Positions 7,218 through 14,575 of a stretch of DNA of 33,231 nt are shown piece by piece. The notes under the pieces are model-generated. The model was not told the origin of the DNA and did no database searches. It saw only the letters and a list, made by a program, of their open reading frames with translations. The DNA comes from Gemmatimonadota bacterium (GTDB taxonomy: Bacteria; Gemmatimonadota; Gemmatimonadetes; Longimicrobiales; Gaopeijiaceae), in contig PWLA01000077.1 in NCBI GenBank assembly GCA_003559555.1, positions 1 through 33,231 of the forward strand, written 5' to 3'. Both the position numbers and the translations under genes were made by a program. Each line of letters opens with the position of its first letter. The first letter of the stretch is position 1.

Positions 7218-10018
7218 GGCTGCTTCGCATCCGGGTCCAAAGCTTCGGACCCCTGTCCCACCTGGACACCGGCGAGGCCGAGCCGCTCCCCTCACTGGTG
7301 GCTGTCCTGGGCCCCAACGAAGCCGGAAAGAGCGCCTTTCATCAGGCCATCGTGGCCCTTCTCTACGGGTTCTACCCCGCCTCCCGTGACACCAACCCCT
7401 GGGCGCCCTGGTCCGGCCAGACCCCGGAGCTGGAGGCCTGGATCGACCCCCGCATGGACCTCCGCGGCCAGGGAGCGGACGACGAACCCCTCCACCTCCA
7501 CAGGCGACTCCTCTCCCGGCCCGACGGCACCCTCACCCGGGGAGATGTGGCCGAGGACCTGCGCAATCATGAGTTCCCGGGCGTCGCCCACGTGGACCTG
7601 AAGGTCTTCCACCAGGTGTACGCCCTGACGCTGGCCGATCTGGCGGGACTCGAGAGCGAGGGGTGGGACGCCGTCCAGGACCGGCTGGTGGTGGGGATGG
7701 GCGCCCGTGATCTCCGGGCGCCCCGGGAAGCGGCAGAGGCCCTGGAGGCGGAGGCCGACACGCTCTGGCGCCCCACCCGCAGGGGAAATCCCAGGTTCCG
7801 GGAACTGGAAGAGGAGCGGGAGACGCTCCGGCAGGCCCGGCGCCAGGCGCTGGACCGGGATCTGGAGGTCAGAGAGCTGCATCGGAAGGCGGGAGAGCTG
7901 GAGGAGGAGCTGGAGGCGCTCCGCGCGGAGGGCGTCCGCCTCGACCGCGAGCGAACCCGGATCGCTCGCCTCGGACCCCTGGCCGAGCGCCTCGGGAAGC
8001 TGGAGGAGCTGGCCCGGCACGCCGGCTCCCTGGAGGAGCTGGAGGGCCTTCCCGCCGACCCCGCCGGCTTGCTGGCTGAACTGGAGGGACAGCGCAGGGA
8101 GCTTGAGGAACGAGAAGAGCGCCTGGAGGGGCAGCTCCAGGAAGCCAGGGAACGGGCCGAGGGTCCGGGACCGGCGGGCAAAGCCATCCTGGACCGGAAG
8201 CACGAACTCCGGCCACTGGCCGACCGGGCCCCGGTCCTCCAGGAGCGGGAAGCCCGCCGGATGGAGACGGAGGGCTCGCTGGAACGGCTGGACCGCCAGG
8301 TCCGGGAGGTGGCCTCGCCCCTCTTCCAGGAGGGGACGGCCCCCGAACCGGAGAAGTTGGCGGGGCTCTCGGCCCGGGCGCTCCGGAACGCCATCGACGA
8401 CGTCCGCCAGGCCGAGGGCCGGCTCCAGGCGGCCCGGGATGCCCTCCATCGGGTCGAGGCCCGCCCCCTCCCCGACGCCCGGGCCCGCCCACCCGCCTCC
8501 GCCCTCCTGACCCTGGGACTGGGCGGGGTTCTCCTGATCCTGGCCCTGGGAGTGGCCCTGGCCCGGGAGCCGGGCGCCCCCCTGGTGTCCGGACTCCTGG
8601 CGGCCGGCCTCCTGACCGGGGCCGCCGGCGGCATCTTCCTGATGCGCTGGAAGACCCGACGGGAGGTGGCCGCCGAGGCGGCCCGAGCCCGGGAAGGGGA
8701 ACGGAGTGAGCTGGAACGCCGCATCGAGTCGCTGGGAGAGGAGCGGCTGCAGGCCCAACGGGACGCAGCCAGACACCTGGACCCCCTTCCCCTGCGCGAA
8801 CCCATCCGGCTCCAGCCCGACGAAGGGCTCGTCCGGGAGCTCGAGCGCCTCCGGGATCTCTTCATGGACCGGGCGGACACCCGGGCGGCCCTGGATCGTC
8901 ACCGGAAGGAGGACCAGCGCCTGAGGGAGACGCTGAACCGACTTCGGGACGAACTGAAAGGGCTCTCGGAGCTTCCGGACGACCCAGTGGCGGCGCTCCC
9001 GGCGCTGGCCCGGCTCCTGGACGATCTTTCCCGGCACCGCGACACCGCTCGGACCGCCCGCCGGGAGGTGGAGCGGCTCCAGGAGGAGCTGGAGCGGGTA
9101 CGGGAACGGGCCGGCGAGGTGGAGCGCCGCCGGAGCCAGCTCCTGGAACGACTCCGGGCCGCCTCCGGTGTCGACGGCGATGTGAACGAAAACGTGGACC
9201 GAATGGTGGAGCGAACCCGCCGCCGGCTCGACGCGGCCCGCACTCTGGAGCGGGAGCGGGAGGAGCTCCGTCGAGACCATCCGGAGCTGGAGCGAGAACA
9301 AGCGGAGCTCCGCCGGGCCCGGAACGACGACGAACCCTGGCTGGACGATCCGGAGTTCCTCACCGAACTGGAGGGTCGCCGCAGCGAGGTGCAGGAGCAG
9401 ATCGAGGAGGTCCGGGGCGAGGTGGAACGCCTCCGGGAGCGGATCCGGGGACTGGAGGATCGGGAGACAGCGGACCTCATCGACGGACGGCTCGAAGCCA
9501 TTGAGGAGGAGATGGTCCGGGTCCGCCGCAAGCGGGACCGCCACTTCGTCCTGGCCCGGGCCATCCGGGTCGCCGAACGACGGTTCCGGGAGGCCCATCA
9601 GCCCGAGCTCCTTCGGCGAGCCGGCGCGTACCTTTCCCGGATCACCGACGGCCGCTACCCCCGGCTCCTCCTGGGTGAGGTGGGCCAGGATCCCTTCCTG
9701 GTGGCTGCCGACCACCTCCCCGGACCCCAACCGGCGGACGCCCCCCTCTCCACCGGAACCCGGGAGCAGATCTACCTGGCCCTGCGGCTGGCCATCGTGG
9801 ACCATCTGGATCGGGAGCGGACGGCCCTCCCCCTCTTCTTCGACGAGATCCTGGTGAACTGGGACGGTCCCCGTCGGCAGCGCGGCCTGGAGCTCCTTGC
9901 GGAGCTGGGCCAGAAGCGCCAGATCTTCTTCTTTACGTGTCATCCCGATCTGGCCCAGGCCGTCGACGAGCTTGGCGGCTCGGTCATCCGCCTCCCCGGC
10001 CCCGTGGAGGGTCCATGA
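7214..10018 (+). CDS. SbcC/YhaN-type coiled-coil ATPase with membrane hairpin
   Basis: This 934-residue SMC-like ATPase is the expected partner of the upstream nuclease. Walker A is GPNEAGKS at 33-40. The signature-like STGTREQ lies near 846. Walker B is LPLFFDE, with D877 and E878, followed by a TCHPD switch region. Between these lie two long Glu/Arg/Leu-rich coiled-coil arms. Instead of a zinc hook there is a pair of predicted transmembrane helices at about 429-478, separated by a short loop (REPGAP). A central hydrophobic hairpin is a known feature of YhaN-like proteins and would tether the complex to the membrane. The GTG start overlaps the nuclease stop, and the stop overlaps the next start (ATGA). 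Confidence 0.9.
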   Translation: MRLLRIRVQSFGPLSHLDTGEAEPLPSLVAVLGPNEAGKSAFHQAIVALLYGFYPASRDTNPWAPWSGQTPELEAWIDPRMDLRGQGADDEPLHLHRRLLSRPDGTLTRGDVAEDLRNHEFPGVAHVDLKVFHQVYALTLADLAGLESEGWDAVQDRLVVGMGARDLRAPREAAEALEAEADTLWRPTRRGNPRFRELEEERETLRQARRQALDRDLEVRELHRKAGELEEELEALRAEGVRLDRERTRIARLGPLAERLGKLEELARHAGSLEELEGLPADPAGLLAELEGQRRELEEREERLEGQLQEARERAEGPGPAGKAILDRKHELRPLADRAPVLQEREARRMETEGSLERLDRQVREVASPLFQEGTAPEPEKLAGLSARALRNAIDDVRQAEGRLQAARDALHRVEARPLPDARARPPASALLTLGLGGVLLILALGVALAREPGAPLVSGLLAAGLLTGAAGGIFLMRWKTRREVAAEAARAREGERSELERRIESLGEERLQAQRDAARHLDPLPLREPIRLQPDEGLVRELERLRDLFMDRADTRAALDRHRKEDQRLRETLNRLRDELKGLSELPDDPVAALPALARLLDDLSRHRDTARTARREVERLQEELERVRERAGEVERRRSQLLERLRAASGVDGDVNENVDRMVERTRRRLDAARTLEREREELRRDHPELEREQAELRRARNDDEPWLDDPEFLTELEGRRSEVQEQIEEVRGEVERLRERIRGLEDRETADLIDGRLEAIEEEMVRVRRKRDRHFVLARAIRVAERRFREAHQPELLRRAGAYLSRITDGRYPRLLLGEVGQDPFLVAADHLPGPQPADAPLSTGTREQIYLALRLAIVDHLDRERTALPLFFDEILVNWDGPRRQRGLELLAELGQKRQIFFFTCHPDLAQAVDELGGSVIRLPGPVEGP
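10006..10010 (+). promoter_or_regulatory. Ribosome binding site for the alpha/beta hydrolase
   Basis: GGAGG lies four bases before the ATG at 10015, inside the last codons of the ATPase gene. It fixes the hydrolase start at the ATGA overlap rather than at the earlier in-frame ATG at 9937. Confidence 0.6.
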
Positions 10019-10893
10019 ACGGCTCCGTGCGCCGACCCGCAGCCTCCCCGCTTCACATTGAGAGCTCCGGTGAGGGAAACCCTCCCGTGGTGCTGGTGCA
10101 CGGCTTCGGAGCCCACGGCGGCTTCTGGCGAAAATGGCTCCCGGAGCTTGCCGCCGACCACCGGGTCCACCTGGTGGACCTCATGGGCTTCGGCCAGGCC
10201 GGCACCCCGACCGGGGGCGACTATTCGCCCATGGCCCAGGCCCGACACCTGGTGGAGTTCCTCCGGCGATTCCGGGACACACCGCCGGTGGTCATCGGCC
10301 ACTCGCTGGGCGCCGGCGTGGCTGTGGCCGCCAGCCTCCGCCTGCTGGACGAAGGGGGCGCCAGCCTCCCTGCCGGACTGGTGCTGGTGAGCGGGACGGT
10401 GCTCCCCCAGCGGTTGCCTCGCTTCATGCGCCTGGCCCGGATTCCCGGGCTGGGCGAGCTCTTTCTCCTGGCAACCCCGCCCCGCTTCGCTCTCCGGAAG
10501 GGGATCCAGAGCATCGTCCATGATCCTGACTCCGTGGACCTGGAGCAGGTGGAGACCTACCGGAAACCCCTTCGCTCACGGCGGCGCCGAAGGGCCATCA
10601 TCAGGGCGGCCCGCCAGGTGTCCATGTCGGCGGCCGAGCGGCTGTCTCACCGACTCGGCGACCTCCGTCTGCCGATCCTCCTGGTCTGGGGCGAAGAGGA
10701 CCGGGTGGTGCCGGTGGAGATGGGTCGAAAGTTGCAGGAGGCCTTGCCCGACGCGCGACTGGTCACCCTTCCGGAGGTAGGCCACCTTCCTCCCGAGGAA
10801 GCGCCCCGGGCGTCCCTGGAGCCGGTTCTGGAGTTTCTGCGTCGCCGTCGCGGCGAGCCCCGCGTAGCCGGCGGCCTGGACGCAGCTCGCTGA
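10015..10893 (+). CDS. Alpha/beta-fold hydrolase
   Basis: This 292-residue serine hydrolase has unknown substrate. The oxyanion-hole motif HGFG begins at 29, and the nucleophile elbow GHSLGAG carries S97. The acid is D229 in VWGEEDR and the base is H257 in VGHLPPEEAP, so the triad is complete. A helical lid of about 90 residues with many Arg lies between S97 and D229. There is no signal peptide, so it should act in the cytoplasm. It is the last gene of the nuclease/ATPase operon (ATGA overlap, GGAGG four bases upstream), an unexpected partner for a DNA-repair pair. Its final 131 bases, including the H257 codon, are overlapped on the other strand by a glycosyltransferase gene. Confidence 0.88.
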   Translation: MNGSVRRPAASPLHIESSGEGNPPVVLVHGFGAHGGFWRKWLPELAADHRVHLVDLMGFGQAGTPTGGDYSPMAQARHLVEFLRRFRDTPPVVIGHSLGAGVAVAASLRLLDEGGASLPAGLVLVSGTVLPQRLPRFMRLARIPGLGELFLLATPPRFALRKGIQSIVHDPDSVDLEQVETYRKPLRSRRRRRAIIRAARQVSMSAAERLSHRLGDLRLPILLVWGEEDRVVPVEMGRKLQEALPDARLVTLPEVGHLPPEEAPRASLEPVLEFLRRRRGEPRVAGGLDAAR

Positions 10894-11590
10894 ACAGAAC
10901 GCTCAGCATCTTCACGCCGGCCCGCAGGGATCCGCCGAGGCTCCCCGACACCTTGGAGCGGCCTCCCTGGCGCGGGCGGTGGGGAACCGACACCTCCCGA
11001 TAGACCAGACCGGCGTGGTGGGCCCGGAGCTGCATCTGAAGTGTCCACCCCCAGTTGCGATCATCCATCTCGAGCCGCTGAAGCGCCGACCATCGAACGG
11101 CCCGGAAGGGACCCAGATCCCGGAGGCGCGCCCCGTGGAGGAGCCGGGCTCCCGACCGAACCAGAAGGTTTCCCAGTCGGGCGTGGAGAGGAACGCCTCC
11201 CCCCTCGCCCGCCAGCCCCGGAGCCCGGACGCCCACCACCAGCTCCGCCCCCTCGACGTCCAGGGGATCCAGGAGCCGATGGGCCGCCGCCGGATCGTCG
11301 CTCCCGTCTCCGTCCAGGAAGAGGACCGCATCCGGTCGGCGACTCCACGATTCGATCTCCGCCATTCCCGCCAGGCACGCCGCACCGTACCCCCGCTCGG
11401 GCTGGCTCACTACGGTGGCTCCCGCGATCCGGGCCACCCGGGGCGTGCCGTCGGTGGAGCCGTTGTCCACCACCACCACTCTGTGAATTCCCGCGTCCTC
11501 CAGCTCCGCCAGGACCCCGGGGAGCGCCTCCTCCTCGTTCAGGGCGGGGATGAGGGCCACCACATCGAGTCTGCCATCGCGAGGGATCAT
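10763..11590 (-). CDS. Soluble family 2 glycosyltransferase (DPM1-like)
   Basis: This 275-residue GT-A fold transferase probably moves a sugar from a nucleotide donor to a lipid carrier or envelope glycan. The N-terminus reads VVALIPALNEEEALPGVL, the donor-binding Asp sits in VVVDNGSTDGT, and the metal motif is FLDGDGSDDP at about 92-101. A DLGPFRAVRW segment and a basic PRQGGRSKVSGS region near 215-225 match prokaryotic GT2 proteins of this type. No membrane helices are seen. It starts 13 bp after the stop of the membrane glycosyltransferase and is the last gene of the pgeF operon. The final 44 residues are low in complexity (Arg, Gly, Pro, Glu), lie beyond the recognisable domain, and are antisense to the hydrolase gene. 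Confidence 0.85.
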   Translation of the reverse strand: MIPRDGRLDVVALIPALNEEEALPGVLAELEDAGIHRVVVVDNGSTDGTPRVARIAGATVVSQPERGYGAACLAGMAEIESWSRRPDAVLFLDGDGSDDPAAAHRLLDPLDVEGAELVVGVRAPGLAGEGGGVPLHARLGNLLVRSGARLLHGARLRDLGPFRAVRWSALQRLEMDDRNWGWTLQMQLRAHHAGLVYREVSVPHRPRQGGRSKVSGSLGGSLRAGVKMLSVLFSELRPGRRLRGARRDGDAETPEPAPGTPGALPREEGGLPPEG

Positions 11591-11603
11591 CGACCTGCCC
11601 GGT

Positions 11604-13160
11604 TCACGCGCTTCTCTGGGGATGCATGCTGGGCTTCGGCAGGCGCGATGAGGAGGACACAGCCGGCGCTTCCTGCCCGCTTCCCGTCGTTGCCGGCACT
11701 CCGGCAGCCCGGCCCCCGCCGGCCGCCAGATCGCCCACCAGCAGCCAGGTGTAGCCCAGCCCGAAGAGGAGGAGGAAGGGAAGGGTGGGAAGATAGCCCC
11801 AGCTCACGGCACCCAGGGCGCAGACCCAGAGCCAGGTCGCCAGGATCCACTTCATGGCCCGGTCCGCCAGGCCCTTCGGGGGCCGATACCGGAGACGGCC
11901 TTCCGCCCCCTTCTTGGGAGTCCGGATGAAGGGATCGTCGGCACTCCCCAGGAGCCCCCGGAGCACCGCCCCGGAGACCACTGCGTTCAGACCGATGCCC
12001 AGGGCCAGCGTGGCTCCGGCGGTGGGGATCAGACTTCTCCACGGCCGACGCCGCTGGCGGCCCGCTGCGGAGTAGAAGACCAGAAACGAGAGCGTCGCCC
12101 CGGCGAAGACCAGGAGGTCCAGGAGGAGAAGCCCCTCCAACCCCAACGACCGACGGGCCACGGCCGAGGGCAGAAGCAGAACCCCCAGGAGGAGGGTCAG
12201 GGGCTGGGCCAGGTGACCCATGAGGTGGGCCGTCGCCTCCAGCTTCACTTTCGCCGGCCACTCGCTGCGGAGGAGGCGGGGCAGAATCTTGCGCCCTCCC
12301 TGGACCCCTCCCTGTCCCCATCGCTTCTGCTGAACCTCCAGCGCCCGGACATCCTCCGGGATCTCGGCCGGAACGCCCACCTGTGGCAGAAAGACGAAGC
12401 GCCATCCCTCCATCTGGCACCGATAGCTCAGATCCAGGTCTTCGGTGAGAGTGTCCCACGACCAGCCGCCGCCGTCCTCGATGGCCTGCCGGCGCCACAT
12501 TCCAGCGGTGCCGTTGAAGCTCATGAAGCGGCGACCCGCATACCGCCCCCCCTGCTCGAAGAAGAAGTGGGCATCCAGGAGAAGGGCCTGACACCGGGTC
12601 AACAGGCTGGCGTCCTCGTTCAGGTGGTCCCACCGGGCCTGGACCATCCCCACCCCGTCGTCCATGAACGGGGGCAGGAGTCGACGGATGAGATCCCGGG
12701 AAGGCACGAAGTCCGCGTCCAGGATCAGAACGAACTCACCCCGGGCCCGGGACATGCCGTCGGCCAGGGCACCGGCCTTGAATCCCCGGCGATCGCTTCG
12801 TACATGGTGCTCCATCTCCACACCCCGCTCCTGCCAGTACGCCACCCGACGGGCGGCCTTGTCACGGGTCTCATCGGTGGAGTCGTCCAGAAGCTGGATC
12901 TGCAGGCGGTCCCGGGGATAATCCAGGCGAGCCGCCGCGTCCAGGAGCCGGGTCACCACTGCCGACTCGTTGTAGATGGGCAACTGCACGGTCACCGGCG
13001 GCAGCTCGTCCTCCCAGCGAGCAGCCTCCCGGGGCGGCATCCTGCGCGACAGCCGGAGCAGGTGCATCCGGTGCGCGGCAAAGAGGAGGAGAAGGCCCAG
13101 GGTGACGCCGGTGACGGTGAGAACCGACCACGCGAGCCAGGCGGGAAACTCGGGGGCCAT
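11604..13160 (-). CDS. Membrane glycosyltransferase, cellulose synthase-like GT2
   Basis: This 518-residue processive-type glycosyltransferase sits in the inner membrane. It has one transmembrane helix at about 7-30, a cytosolic GT-A domain, and four to five C-terminal helices from about 300 onward. The catalytic series is complete: LLDDSTDE near 89, DADF near 148, TEDLD near 237 and QQKRW near 277. The last matches the Q-x-x-R-W motif of processive beta-glycosyltransferases, of the CESA/CslA-like type. The product could be a mannan, a glucan or a glycolipid; the sequence does not say which. The start at 13160 is fixed by AGGAGG seven bases upstream. An in-frame GTG or ATG further upstream would be worse, and this ATG overlaps the stop of the small Cys4 gene by one base (TGATG). 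Confidence 0.9.
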   Translation of the reverse strand: MAPEFPAWLAWSVLTVTGVTLGLLLLFAAHRMHLLRLSRRMPPREAARWEDELPPVTVQLPIYNESAVVTRLLDAAARLDYPRDRLQIQLLDDSTDETRDKAARRVAYWQERGVEMEHHVRSDRRGFKAGALADGMSRARGEFVLILDADFVPSRDLIRRLLPPFMDDGVGMVQARWDHLNEDASLLTRCQALLLDAHFFFEQGGRYAGRRFMSFNGTAGMWRRQAIEDGGGWSWDTLTEDLDLSYRCQMEGWRFVFLPQVGVPAEIPEDVRALEVQQKRWGQGGVQGGRKILPRLLRSEWPAKVKLEATAHLMGHLAQPLTLLLGVLLLPSAVARRSLGLEGLLLLDLLVFAGATLSFLVFYSAAGRQRRRPWRSLIPTAGATLALGIGLNAVVSGAVLRGLLGSADDPFIRTPKKGAEGRLRYRPPKGLADRAMKWILATWLWVCALGAVSWGYLPTLPFLLLFGLGYTWLLVGDLAAGGGRAAGVPATTGSGQEAPAVSSSSRLPKPSMHPQRSA

Positions 13161-13387
13161 CAGGGTGCCTCCTGAAAGCCGGGGCACCGGAGCACCGGAA
13201 GGGGCGGGTACCGGGAAAAGCGGTCATCCTCCTCGGAGCGGCGACACAAAAAGAACCGGGACCGCTTTCGGGTCTTCACCACCCGGACGTGCCGGCACCG
13301 ACCGCAGAGGCCGGGCGGAGGCCCATGAGTCGCTTCTCCGACGGACGCTTGCCCGGCTCCTCTGGAGCCGTCCCCGTGCTGCGTCAC
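13160..13387 (-). CDS. Small Cys4 zinc-ribbon-like protein
   Basis: This is a 75-residue protein starting with GTG at 13387, where GTGA overlaps the stop of pgeF. It ends at a TGA that shares its last base with the start of the glycosyltransferase gene. After an N-terminal segment of about 28 poorly constrained residues come LCGRC, a basic stretch, FFLC, and finally PPLPVLRCPGF near the C-terminus. This gives four cysteines in a C-x2-C ... C ... C pattern suited to one zinc ion. I recall similar short uncharacterised proteins with a C-terminal L-x-C-P-G motif in other bacteria, but I cannot name a function. Both junctions and the conserved-looking motif argue that it is real and co-translated. 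It may be missed by automatic calling because of the GTG start. Confidence 0.7.
   Translation of the reverse strand: MTQHGDGSRGAGQASVGEATHGPPPGLCGRCRHVRVVKTRKRSRFFLCRRSEEDDRFSRYPPLPVLRCPGFQEAP
13168..13173 (-). promoter_or_regulatory. Strong ribosome binding site for the membrane glycosyltransferase
   Basis: AGGAGG on the minus strand is placed seven bases before the ATG at 13160, inside the final codons of the Cys4 gene. It is the best Shine-Dalgarno match in the window and decides the start of the glycosyltransferase. Confidence 0.75.
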
Positions 13388-14193
13388 TGGCGCACCCCCG
13401 GCCGACCCCGGTATCCCAGGAGCGCCACCTGCCGGCCCGAGTCCCCACCCCGATGGGAGAAGAAGCGGGAATCGTCGTGCACGCAGAGGTCTGAGACCCC
13501 TACCTGACTCCCGGGCACGCCCAGTTTCTCTGCCCGCTCGGCCAGGTGACGCCTCAGATCCAACGTGGCCGGCCCACCGGGGTCCGGCAGCCCCAGCGCC
13601 CGATGCACTTCGGGACCCACTTCGTAGCGGGGCTCGGAGATGGCCGGTCCCAGGTGCACGTGGAGGGACGCGGCGGAAACTCCGAACCGGGCCCACATGG
13701 CCTCGATCCCCCGCTCGAGGATCCCGGCCGCAACGCCCCGCCACCCCGCGTGCAGCAGACCCAGCGTACGGGACCGGGGCTCCACCAGGAAAACCGGAAC
13801 GCAGTCCGCCAGCGACACCGTCAGGAGCACCTCCGGATCCCGGGTCAGATGGCCGTCGGCCGCCGGCGTCAGGAGTAGCCCCTCGGCCCCGCGCCGCGCC
13901 ACCCGAAGCCCGGCGCCGTGCACCTGGTGGGCCAGGACCACCGTGGCCACGCCCATCTCCCGGCGAAGCCGGTCCCAGCGGGACGTGACCATCCCTCCGG
14001 CCCCAGGTCCCCGAAGGCCCAGATCGAAGTCGTCGGGGTCGGAGCTCCCGGAACCGCCGCCTCGACCGCGGGTCGTCACGCCGTGCAGAAGCCACGGGAA
14101 CCGGTCGGTCCAGTCCGGACGGGCCACAAGGGGAATGGATCCATCCACGGGTGCTTCCGTCACGGATCTCCACGTTGCGGAGGATTCAGCCAT
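13384..14193 (-). CDS. pgeF: Peptidoglycan editing factor / multicopper polyphenol oxidase family (YfiH)
   Basis: This 269-residue member of the DUF152/laccase-domain family is a cytoplasmic protein. In E. coli its homologue removes wrongly built UDP-MurNAc peptides; other members act on purine nucleosides. Family motifs are clear: LAHQVHG near 90, SLADCVPVFL near 130, LLHAGWRG near 150, HLGPAISEPRYEVG near 185, and a C-terminal CVHDDSRFFSHR. The conserved His and Cys zinc ligands (HQVHG, ADC, HAGWRG) are present. The ATG at 14193 was chosen because it gives the usual length; the frame stays open to 14376, and no Shine-Dalgarno site is visible. It is the first gene of a four-gene operon that continues with the Cys4 protein and two glycosyltransferases, which fits an envelope role. 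Confidence 0.88.
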   Translation of the reverse strand: MAESSATWRSVTEAPVDGSIPLVARPDWTDRFPWLLHGVTTRGRGGGSGSSDPDDFDLGLRGPGAGGMVTSRWDRLRREMGVATVVLAHQVHGAGLRVARRGAEGLLLTPAADGHLTRDPEVLLTVSLADCVPVFLVEPRSRTLGLLHAGWRGVAAGILERGIEAMWARFGVSAASLHVHLGPAISEPRYEVGPEVHRALGLPDPGGPATLDLRRHLAERAEKLGVPGSQVGVSDLCVHDDSRFFSHRGGDSGRQVALLGYRGRPGVRQ

Positions 14194-14575
14194 GGCTTCA
14201 GGGGGTGTCTCGGAAAGGTCAGCAGGAGAAATGGAGTCGGCGACGCCGAAGGGTGCCGGCCTTGGCACCTCGAATGCAACTGCCGCGGTCCCATTTAGGA
14301 ACCCGCAGCCCGGCCTGGAAGATCCCCTGGCGGATCCGGCGAGGGGCCACGGGTCGCATCCCGAAGAAAAATTCATACCTTATACAGGGAATCATCGGAC
14401 AGGTGGAGTCGTCGGACGGTCTACGGGTGCGGTCTGCCCGGGGCTTTTCTGGGATCTCTCACCGTTCTACCGGCGATGCCCACCACCTCCGTCGGCCCCT
14501 TTGAGAGTCGACGGCCCCGGCCCCGTAGCCGGGACACGGCAACGAATGGGGGACGCACCCCCGGGACAGAACTCT
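14194..14575. other. Divergent 382-bp intergenic region between pgeF and sucA
   Basis: An A+T-rich pocket at 14366-14395 stands out in the GC-rich background and probably marks promoter activity. On the minus strand it contains TATAAG (14384-14379), five of six consensus bases, but the -35 region (TCCACC) is poor. On the plus strand it contains TATACA (14381-14386). A TTGAGA at 14501-14506 resembles a -35 box for sucA, but no good -10 box follows at 17 nt. No small gene or riboswitch is evident. Confidence 0.4.

Noticed and set aside
5631-7295. In-frame upstream extension of the glutamate dehydrogenase frame (about 555 extra codons)
   Set aside because: It is antisense to the nuclease gene, which has clear metal-binding motifs. 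The extra part has no family similarity, and the family length is met by the start at 5630.
7292-9943. 883-codon open frame antisense to the coiled-coil ATPase
   Set aside because: It is a shadow of a GC-rich gene. Its translation is Gly/Pro/Leu/Gln-rich without motifs, while the plus strand encodes Walker A and B and coiled coil.
13388-14173. Continuation of the Cys4 gene frame upstream to 14173 (a 337-codon frame)
   Set aside because: Upstream of 13387 the frame is antisense-free but overlaps pgeF in another frame, and its translation is Arg/Gly/Pro-rich shadow. Only the part after pgeF shows conserved-looking motifs.
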